From IMG/VR virus record IMGVR_UViG_3300022836_000014, positions 1 through 42,936 of that record: a stretch of 42,936 nt of DNA, one strand, 5' to 3'. A program made the position numbers and the translations under genes. Under the pieces are notes generated by a model. It had not been told where the DNA came from, ran no database searches, and worked only from the letters and a program-made list of their open reading frames with translations. The stretch's first letter is position 1; each line of letters begins with the position of its first letter. Below, one piece after another: positions 1 to 5,481 of the stretch. Origin of the DNA: a virus.

Positions 1-90
1 GTAGTCATACGTAGGGTAGAGTTGGTAGTATTAATTGGCCTACTAGGTTGGTCTGTAACGTACGGATTAGGGATGTACATCAATGGGTAA
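1..90 (+). CDS. C-terminal fragment of a small membrane protein (cut by left edge)
   Basis: Frame 1 is open from the first base to a TAA at 88-90, giving 29 residues. They contain a basic patch (IRR) followed by a hydrophobic run rich in Val, Leu, Ile and Gly that is long enough for one membrane helix, then the ending GMYING. The stop lies eight bases inside the next gene (ATG at 83), the tight packing seen throughout this block, which supports a real gene. The start is outside the window and no function can be assigned. Confidence 0.5.
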   Translation, partial: VVIRRVELVVLIGLLGWSVTYGLGMYING

Positions 91-319
91 AGTGATTGAT
101 TGGCCTAAGCCTACATCAGGCGTACCGGAAACTCATGGGGATTACCTGAGTATCATTGTGGGGGAAACCATAGATGGCGACCCAGTAGTATGTATAGAGC
201 AGTGTGAAACAATAGGTATGACTAGGCACGTTGATCGGATACAACTAAACCTAACGCAAGTCGGTGCGTTAGCGGATGAACTTAACCTAGTATGTAGTAT
301 GTATGCGGAGAAACATTAA
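83..319 (+). CDS. small phage protein of unknown function
   Basis: This codes for 78 residues and I do not recognise the family. The protein is mildly acidic with one Cys pair (C37, C41) and no membrane helix or obvious motif. The ATG at 83 overlaps the end of the preceding gene and has a GGGA stretch about ten bases upstream. The TAA at 317-319 shares its last base with the next ATG (TAATG), so it is probably translated together with its neighbours. Position at the head of a replication block suggests an early accessory role, which is only inference. Confidence 0.6.
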   Translation: MGKVIDWPKPTSGVPETHGDYLSIIVGETIDGDPVVCIEQCETIGMTRHVDRIQLNLTQVGALADELNLVCSMYAEKH

Positions 320-558
320 TGAGTAGATATATAATCTTATTTTTAGGTACGCATTACGTGGATGGTATGTACACTAACAAAGAAATGGCTGAAGGGGTTA
401 TGGAATATTTCGCAGATGAAAAATTTCCTAACTTACAGTTTAAATTAGAGGAGGCACCGAAAGGCTTTGTAGTGACTGATGATATATTTTGGTCTAGGCA
501 TTGCGACAGTATAGTTAAACTTGATCGCCGCCGATCTTATTCGCGGAGGTTACGATGA
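319..558 (+). CDS. small phage protein of unknown function
   Basis: This codes for 79 residues with a hydrophobic N-terminus (YIILFLG), an acidic middle and a very basic tail (RRRSYSRRLR). No family is recognised. The N-terminus is too short for a confident membrane helix. The gene starts on a TAATG overlap with the gene before it and ends on an ATGA overlap with the nuclease gene after it, which is good evidence that it is translated. The basic tail could touch nucleic acid, but nothing else supports this. Confidence 0.6.
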   Translation: MSRYIILFLGTHYVDGMYTNKEMAEGVMEYFADEKFPNLQFKLEEAPKGFVVTDDIFWSRHCDSIVKLDRRRSYSRRLR

Positions 559-1226
559 GCATTGCCCCGTGGTCGTTCTCAAAGATTAAATCTTTTGAAC
601 AGTGTCCTAAGAAGTTCTACCATCTAAAGATTGCCAAGGATTACAGGGAATCTGAGACAGAAGCCATGCTATATGGCACTGCCGTACACCTAGCCGCAGA
701 GGAATACATTAGGGATGGTAAGCCGTTACCCCCTGAATACAACTACTGTAAAGATGTACTTGATGTACTGAATGGCATGGAAGGCGAGAAGATATGTGAG
801 ATGAAGATGGGGCTTACCGAAAACCTTGAGCCTTGCGAATTCTTTGCTGACGATGTTTGGTGGCGTGGCATAGCTGACTTAGTTATTATGAACAAACGCA
901 CCAAAACAGCTTATGTGGTAGACTACAAGACAAGTAAAAATACTAGGTACGCTGATAAAGGTCAGTTAGAACTGATGGCTATGAGCATGTTTAAGATGTT
1001 CCCCGACCTAGAGAAAGTGAAGGGTGGGTTGTTGTTTGTGGTATGCGGGGAGTTAATAAAGGAAGACTACTCCAAGCCGGAAGAGCCTAGGCTATGGAAG
1101 AAGTGGCTGTCAGACTATAGCCGTATGGAGCAAGCCTTTGAAAACAATGTGTGGAATGCACACCAAAGTGGGTTATGTCGTAGGCACTGTATTGTTACAG
1201 AGTGCGTACACAATGGGAGAAACTAA
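555..1226 (+). CDS. PD-(D/E)XK nuclease (RecB/Cas4-like exonuclease family)
   Basis: This 223-residue protein has the ordered motifs of the RecB/Cas4-like nuclease family: CPKKFY at 17-22, a metal-ligand His (H45) in GTAVH, D108 in GIADLV, the D-x-K core VDYKTSK (D123, K125), and Q137 in GQLELM. Cysteines C17, C208, C212 and C217 are placed like the iron-sulphur cluster ligands of Cas4 and AddB. However, the last spacing is C-x3-C-x4-C rather than C-x2-C-x5-C, so a cluster is possible but unproven. Phage members act in recombination, end resection or host DNA breakdown. The ATG overlaps the upstream stop as ATGA, and the SNF2 helicase two genes later is a typical partner. Confidence 0.85.
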   Translation: MSIAPWSFSKIKSFEQCPKKFYHLKIAKDYRESETEAMLYGTAVHLAAEEYIRDGKPLPPEYNYCKDVLDVLNGMEGEKICEMKMGLTENLEPCEFFADDVWWRGIADLVIMNKRTKTAYVVDYKTSKNTRYADKGQLELMAMSMFKMFPDLEKVKGGLLFVVCGELIKEDYSKPEEPRLWKKWLSDYSRMEQAFENNVWNAHQSGLCRRHCIVTECVHNGRN

Positions 1227-1498
1227 TGCGTAAGAAAAGAAAGAAGCAGGTCAACGCCCCCGTAGGCAGTGACACGTTTGAACGTAGAATGGAGCGGCAA
1301 CGCGCCAGACGTAAGATGGATAGAGAAGGCGCAGATGCCAATGGTAACGGTAAGGCTGACAAGCGTGAAGGTAAAGACGTTAGTCATAAGAAAGCCTTGG
1401 TCAATGGCGGAAGCAACAAAGACGGTGTTACAGTAGAGGATAGCTCTACTAATCGTAGTCGGAACTACAAAAAGAAAGGCAGTAGAAAGCCTAAGTAA
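1226..1498 (+). CDS. small basic protein, HNH-like remnant family
   Basis: This codes for 90 residues from the ATG at 1226. A GTG at 1202 is in frame, but the ATG is preferred because it forms a TAATG overlap with the nuclease stop and has GGGAGA upstream. The protein is very rich in Lys and Arg. Its C-terminal half carries the pattern DVSHKKALVNGG followed by STNRSRNYKKK. That resembles a family of short phage proteins related to HNH endonucleases (H-K-x-G-N, then S-x-N-R-S). The second catalytic His of a full HNH domain is not evident, so this may be a DNA-binding protein rather than a nuclease. Confidence 0.65.
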   Translation: MRKKRKKQVNAPVGSDTFERRMERQRARRKMDREGADANGNGKADKREGKDVSHKKALVNGGSNKDGVTVEDSSTNRSRNYKKKGSRKPK

Positions 1499-1519
1499 AG
1501 AACTCCCTATTGGTATGGG

Positions 1520-1547
1520 TTGACGCGTGCTTGATGCGTCTTTAAAT
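1520..1547 (+). promoter_or_regulatory. weak sigma70-like promoter candidate
   Basis: TTGACG (1520-1525) is followed after 16 bases by TTAAAT (1542-1547). The -35 box matches the consensus at five of six positions and the -10 box at four of six. It overlaps the first hairpin of the gap and would drive the SNF2 helicase and later genes. The match is modest and could be chance. Confidence 0.25.
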
Positions 1548-1637
1548 GATGTCGTGCCGTTCCTTACGGCGCTATTGCTCCCCAATAGATATGCGGCATA
1601 AAATCGAGTAGTCCTAATGAGAATCATAATGCGGACT

Positions 1638-1677
1638 TAGCCCTATCCGTGGACGAAGCAGGGCTACTAAATTTTTT
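1638..1677 (+). terminator. terminator-like hairpin before the helicase gene
   Basis: TAGCCCT pairs with AGGGCTA (seven base pairs, 15-base loop), followed by CTAAA and six T residues. The stem is only moderately GC-rich and the loop is long, so termination would be partial. Its place 48 bases before the helicase ATG fits either the end of the upstream transcript or an attenuator within one transcript. Confidence 0.4.
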
Positions 1678-1725
1678 CGCGTGACGTGGACACCCACTTC
1701 ATGCTATTTCGTATCGGAGCGATAA

Positions 1726-3261
1726 ATGAAGATAGTAGATAATAAGGCGTTATTACTTACGCTACGTAACCCCGCAAAGGTTACATCGGTAATACCAAAG
1801 AGTAGGGAACTACCAAACAACCAAGTACTTGTTAACTGGGGGTTAGAAGAAACGCAGGTGTTGCGTAACATGAATATCAACGCGCCCTCCCCAATAGAAT
1901 CTAAGTATGAATGGACGGGTAAGTACACACCGTTCGATCATCAGAAGACCACTGCTAGTTTTTTCACGTTAAACCGTAAGAGCTTTTGTTTCAACGAGCA
2001 GGGTACAGGCAAGACAGCCAGTGCTATATGGGCGTCTGACTACCTTATGAAGCAGGGGGTAATACGTCGAGTGTTAGTTATATGCCCTCTATCTATCATG
2101 GATTCCGCATGGCGCAATGACCTGTTTAGTTTTGCCATGCACCGTAAAGTAGACGTGGCATATGGAGCTAAGGCTAAACGCGCAAAGATAATAGAAGGCG
2201 ATGCTGAGTACGTGATAATAAATTATGACGGGGTAGAGATTGTAGCGGACGCAGTAGCCAACGGAGGGTTTGACCTTATCATTGTGGATGAAGCTACTCA
2301 CTACAAGAACCCTCAGACAAAGCGATGGAAGACCTTAAATAAGTTAATCGGGCCAAGCACATGGCTATGGATGATGACAGGTACTCCCGCCGCGCAAAGT
2401 CCTACCGATGCGTATGGCATAGCTAAACTCGTTAATCCCAAGGGCGTGCCTAGATTCTTTGGTTCGTTCCGCGACCAAGTGATGAGAAAGGTTACAAACT
2501 TTAAGTGGGTGCCGAAAGAAGATGCCACGACAACCGTGCATAGGATACTGCAACCGGCTATACGGTTTACCAAAGACGAGTGCCTTGACCTACCACCTAT
2601 GGTGTACACCAAAAGAGAAGTACCGCTTACCCGACAGCAGTTGAAGTACTACAAAGAACTGAAGAACAAGATGGTTATGGAGGCGGCAGGAGAACAAGTC
2701 ACAGCAGTTAACGCGGCGGTCGGTATGAACAAGCTACTGCAAATATCCGCAGGTGCAGTGTATACCGACAAGGGGGACGCAGTAGAGTTCGATATATCCC
2801 CACGCTACAAGGTACTACGTGAAGTAATAGACGAGTCGAGTAAGAAAGTATTAGTGTTTGTACCATTCAAGCACACTATAGACATGCTTACCGCCAATCT
2901 ACGAGAAGATAATATATCGACAGAAGTTATCCGTGGGGATGTGAGTGCAGGTAAACGTACGGAGATATTTAAACGGTTCCAAGAAGCCGATAACCCTCGC
3001 GTGTTAGTTATACAACCACAGTCAGCCGCGCACGGAGTTACATTGACTGCGGCTAACACAGTAGTGTGGTGGGCACCGACAAGTTCGTTGGAGACATACG
3101 CTCAAGCAAACGCTCGTGTACACAGATCAGGACAAGATCACAAATGTACCGTCGTGCAGCTACAGGGGTCGCACGCAGAGAAACGTGTTTACGCACTGCT
3201 AGATAACAGAATAGACATTCACACAAAGATGATTGATCTTTACAAAGAAATACTTGACTAG
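1726..3261 (+). CDS. SNF2-type superfamily 2 DNA helicase/translocase
   Basis: This 511-residue ATP-dependent DNA translocase has a complete two-lobe core. It carries a Q-motif-like FDHQ (70-73), Walker A GTGKT (93-97), Walker B DEAT (188-191), motif III TGTP (218-221), and the C-terminal lobe with SAAHGVTLT and motif VI QANARVHRSGQ (460-470), which contains the arginine finger. Length and motifs match phage SNF2/DEAD-like helicases found beside nucleases and single-strand-binding proteins. In phages these are thought to help replication fork or recombination steps. The start is chosen for GGAG at 1716-1719. No nuclease or target-recognition domain is fused to it. Confidence 0.93.
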   Translation: MKIVDNKALLLTLRNPAKVTSVIPKSRELPNNQVLVNWGLEETQVLRNMNINAPSPIESKYEWTGKYTPFDHQKTTASFFTLNRKSFCFNEQGTGKTASAIWASDYLMKQGVIRRVLVICPLSIMDSAWRNDLFSFAMHRKVDVAYGAKAKRAKIIEGDAEYVIINYDGVEIVADAVANGGFDLIIVDEATHYKNPQTKRWKTLNKLIGPSTWLWMMTGTPAAQSPTDAYGIAKLVNPKGVPRFFGSFRDQVMRKVTNFKWVPKEDATTTVHRILQPAIRFTKDECLDLPPMVYTKREVPLTRQQLKYYKELKNKMVMEAAGEQVTAVNAAVGMNKLLQISAGAVYTDKGDAVEFDISPRYKVLREVIDESSKKVLVFVPFKHTIDMLTANLREDNISTEVIRGDVSAGKRTEIFKRFQEADNPRVLVIQPQSAAHGVTLTAANTVVWWAPTSSLETYAQANARVHRSGQDHKCTVVQLQGSHAEKRVYALLDNRIDIHTKMIDLYKEILD

Positions 3262-3310
3262 CTAACGATAAGCTAATAAAGTGAACGTCCCGTTAGTAAA
3301 GGAGCGTGTA

Positions 3311-3709
3311 ATGAGTGAAAGTAATACTACCGCTGAACAGTTGACTAAGGTTTATCTAAAGATAAAAGATAAGCGTTCGGAACTTTCTGCGGAATTTAAA
3401 GAAGAAGACGGCAAGCTGTCTGAACAGTTAGACAAGGTTAAGAAAGCCTTACTTGGATACTGTAAAGATCAGGGCGTCGATAGTGTGAAGACTTCAGCAG
3501 GATTGTTTTACCGATCTGCTAAGACTAGGTATTGGACTAGCGATTGGAGCAACATGCACGAGTTTATATTAGAGCATGGGGCACCTGAGTTACTTGATAA
3601 GCGACTCAACCAAACGAACATGAAGCAGTTCCTAGAAGAAAACCCCGCCCTCGTACCTAAAGGGCTTAACGTAGACTCAGAGTATGTAGTCTCAGTAAGG
3701 AGGAAGTAA
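3311..3709 (+). CDS. Gam/Gp157-like coiled-coil phage protein
   Basis: This codes for 132 residues starting at the ATG with AAAGGAG just upstream; an in-frame GTG at 3281 has no such site. The first half is a charged helix likely to form a coiled coil (KIKDKRSELSAEFKEEDGK region). The second half has the pattern TSAGLFYRS, then a WSNMHEF helix, then LLDKRLNQTNMKQFLEE and a basic end, VSVRRK. This layout is shared by Gam-like and Gp157-like phage proteins. Some of those bind DNA ends and block host nucleases, while others have no known role. The neighbourhood of nuclease, helicase and DNA-binding genes agrees, but the function is inferred. Confidence 0.65.
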   Translation: MSESNTTAEQLTKVYLKIKDKRSELSAEFKEEDGKLSEQLDKVKKALLGYCKDQGVDSVKTSAGLFYRSAKTRYWTSDWSNMHEFILEHGAPELLDKRLNQTNMKQFLEENPALVPKGLNVDSEYVVSVRRK

Positions 3710-3960
3710 TGTCAGTAGCATTTGTACCTATTGAAAATGTAGCGAAGCACTTCTCGGTATCTATATCTACCGTCCGTGCATGGTTACGTAATAACAAGAT
3801 TCCCACCGATACATATATTAAAGTGGGGCCAACCTATCGTTTCAAGTTACCTGAAGTTGAAGCGGCACTTTTGAACAGTGCGCATACACCCGAAGAAGAC
3901 TATCTAACTGAAATCTCTATGCACGAACAGCTAGAGTTAGATTTGGATGATGACGCCTGA
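3709..3960 (+). CDS. small helix-turn-helix DNA-binding protein
   Basis: This codes for 83 residues. The first 55 or so form a MerR/excisionase-type helix-turn-helix: VAKHFSVSISTVRAWLR, then a wing with PTYRFKLPEVEAALL. The remainder is a strongly acidic tail ending LDLDDDA. It starts on a TAATG overlap and ends on a TGATG overlap with the next gene. It could be a transcription regulator of this block or an architectural protein for replication. There is no integrase in the window, so a true excisionase role is unlikely. Confidence 0.75.
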   Translation: MSVAFVPIENVAKHFSVSISTVRAWLRNNKIPTDTYIKVGPTYRFKLPEVEAALLNSAHTPEEDYLTEISMHEQLELDLDDDA

Positions 3961-4637
3961 TGAGTAGCAACGGACTACGCCGAATCAGTATACGTGGTGG
4001 TAAGTTTCACGTTATAGCTGACGGTGAGGAAGTTACTAGGGATTTAGGTTATATGGATGTGGTGATAGTTAATGCCGCCCCAGTATCTCGCGCTTACTAT
4101 GGCGATGCGTATGACCCCAATAGGGTTGCGGTACCTACGTGTTGGTCACCTGACACGCAGTTACCAGCTAGAGAAGTACCCCAAGAGCAACGGCAGTCTG
4201 CGCGTTGTATGGATTGTCCTCAAAATATAAGAGGTTCAGGTTCTTATGGGGGTAGGGCTTGTCGGTTCTCACAACGACTAGCAGTTGTATTTCAGGATAA
4301 ACCTGAAGAAGTGTATCAGTTACAGATACCTGCCACGTCTATATTCGGCAGTACTAATAGTGGTGATAAGGGTATGCAACACTATGCTCGGTTACTCGCT
4401 AAACATGATACTCCTGTAGTTACTATCATCACCAAGATTTACTTTGATGAGGATAGCGCGGTACCAAAACTTTGCTTTAAGCCGGTAGACCGCTTAGATG
4501 AAGACACGCTTACAAGGGTTTCGGCCATGATTGACCACGAAGATACTATTCGGGCTATCACTATGTCTATCCCCACAACAAGTGAACCTGTGTCTCCGTT
4601 TAGTGTGGTGGAAGGTTTCGAGTTAAATGCAAACTAA
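3960..4637 (+). CDS. conserved phage protein with a four-cysteine zinc-ribbon-like centre
   Basis: This 225-residue protein is recognisable from many phages as the one carrying a Cys-Trp-Ser segment (TCWSPD) followed by ARCMDCP and then GRACRFSQRLAVV. Here C61, C83, C86 and C100 could bind a zinc ion between two beta-rich parts. It sits immediately before the gp2.5-like single-strand-binding protein. Related genes hold the same position and are sometimes annotated as single-strand DNA-binding or recombination proteins. Both proteins share the sequence SPFxxVEGF near the C-terminus (SPFSVVEGFEL here, SPFGAVEGGFQF in the neighbour), which hints at common ancestry or a common partner. Confidence 0.6.
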   Translation: MSSNGLRRISIRGGKFHVIADGEEVTRDLGYMDVVIVNAAPVSRAYYGDAYDPNRVAVPTCWSPDTQLPAREVPQEQRQSARCMDCPQNIRGSGSYGGRACRFSQRLAVVFQDKPEEVYQLQIPATSIFGSTNSGDKGMQHYARLLAKHDTPVVTIITKIYFDEDSAVPKLCFKPVDRLDEDTLTRVSAMIDHEDTIRAITMSIPTTSEPVSPFSVVEGFELNAN

Positions 4638-4655
4638 TTAATTAGGATTTATAAC

Positions 4656-5381
4656 ATGGCTACAAATAATCAATACCTTATCAATGACGTAGAAGCCCTA
4701 TGGCCTCGTATCAATAAGACTTACAAGTTCGACAATGCAGAAAACCGCACGGTTCCGTGTGACGCGTTTGACGAAGGTGCTAAGTACGAGACTCGTTTCC
4801 GTATGACTAAAGACCAAGCTAAGGCTCTCTTTGTATCAATGGTTACCGCATACGAAGCCAAGAAAGAGAAGGGATGGCCTGACAAGTTTGACATGCCTTT
4901 CAAGAAAGAAGAAGATGGTACTTATACGTACAAGGCATCTTTGAAAGGGGCGTACGGTAAAGACGCTACGTTTAAGCCTGTACAGTACGATAGTAAAGGC
5001 GTTAAACTACCAGACGACTTCATGCTTACCACGGGTAGTACTGTTAACGTAGCAGTAACCTTTACTCCCTACTACATGCGTGAAGCGGGTGTATCCCTTA
5101 GACTACGTGCCGTACAGGTTATCAAGTACGTACCTATGGAAGCCGCATCCCCGTTTGGCGCAGTAGAAGGTGGGTTTCAGTTCTCCGCAGAAGAGAATCC
5201 TTTTGAAGTAGTAGCACCTGCCGCACCTGCCGCCCCTACGGAAGCAGTAACAGACGACCTGTTTGGGGATGATGAACCCGCGCAAGTCGAGGAGCCAAAG
5301 AAAGTAGTTAAGAAGAAAGCTCCTGCACCGAAAGCATCTGACGATGCACTGGCTGATATAGTAGCCGACTGGGACGACTAA
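4656..5381 (+). CDS. single-stranded DNA-binding protein, T7 gp2.5-like
   Basis: This 241-residue protein has a compact beta-rich N-terminal domain of about 165 residues (conserved YETRFRMTKDQAKAL and GSTVNVAVTFTPYY), then a Pro/Ala/Lys linker, then an acidic aromatic tail ending ADIVADWDD. That architecture is the hallmark of phage single-strand DNA-binding proteins of the gp2.5 type, whose acidic tail contacts polymerase and primase-helicase. It coats lagging-strand DNA and promotes annealing. It follows the four-cysteine protein by 18 bases and is followed by a structured 100-base gap and then the primase-helicase. Confidence 0.8.
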   Translation: MATNNQYLINDVEALWPRINKTYKFDNAENRTVPCDAFDEGAKYETRFRMTKDQAKALFVSMVTAYEAKKEKGWPDKFDMPFKKEEDGTYTYKASLKGAYGKDATFKPVQYDSKGVKLPDDFMLTTGSTVNVAVTFTPYYMREAGVSLRLRAVQVIKYVPMEAASPFGAVEGGFQFSAEENPFEVVAPAAPAAPTEAVTDDLFGDDEPAQVEEPKKVVKKKAPAPKASDDALADIVADWDD

Positions 5382-5406
5382 TAGTCTCCCACTGTAACAA
5401 CTACAC

Positions 5407-5476
5407 CCATAGCTAGGATGACTACCGAAAAGGGCGTGTAAGCGCCCCTGCTATGGTACCTCTCGGAATTAGGTAC
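5407..5476 (+). promoter_or_regulatory. structured leader masking the primase-helicase ribosome site
   Basis: Three stems can form in the gap between the SSB and primase-helicase genes. CCATAGC 5407-5413 pairs with GCTATGG 5450-5456. Nested inside is GGGCG 5432-5436 with CGCCC 5443-5447. Directly after it, GTACCT 5456-5461 pairs with AGGTAC 5471-5476. The last stem buries AGG at 5471-5473, the only ribosome-binding-like sequence at the right distance (eight bases) from the ATG at 5482. This would slow translation of the primase-helicase unless the stem opens. I could not match it to a known riboswitch or ribozyme. Confidence 0.4.
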
Positions 5477-5481
5477 TATTT

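Larger units (their letters stand above)
1499..1725 (+). other. 227-base gene-free leader with a series of hairpins
   Basis: No reading frame of useful length starts here, although the surrounding genes overlap. Five inverted repeats follow one another on the plus strand: 1522-1526 with 1536-1540 (GACGC/GCGTC); 1556-1560 with 1566-1570 (GCCGT/ACGGC); 1572-1577 with 1583-1588 (CTATTG/CAATAG); 1610-1614 with 1633-1637 (AGTCC/GGACT); and 1638-1644 with 1660-1666 (TAGCCCT/AGGGCTA). The last ends in a T run. The region ends with GGAG at 1716-1719, a normal ribosome site six bases before the helicase ATG. It could be a transcribed regulatory leader or a junction between two transcripts. Confidence 0.5.

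Noticed and set aside
1223-1627. Minus-strand frame of 134 codons opposite the small basic gene and the structured gap
   Set aside because: It lies antisense to a well-supported gene with a TAATG start and runs into the hairpin region. The product has no recognisable pattern and nothing else in this block is on the minus strand.
1499-1725. Possible tRNA in the hairpin-rich gap
   Set aside because: No T-loop sequence (GGTTCRA) and no acceptor pairing of seven bases could be placed around the hairpins.
3709-3960. Excisionase of a temperate phage
   Set aside because: The helix-turn-helix type fits, but no integrase, attachment site or repressor is present and the gene sits inside a replication block. 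A regulator or architectural protein is more likely.
5407-5456. Hammerhead-like core (GGATGA...CGAAA) in the primase-helicase leader
   Set aside because: The essential CUGAUGA core is not matched (AGGAUGA here), and no stem II can form between the two conserved segments.
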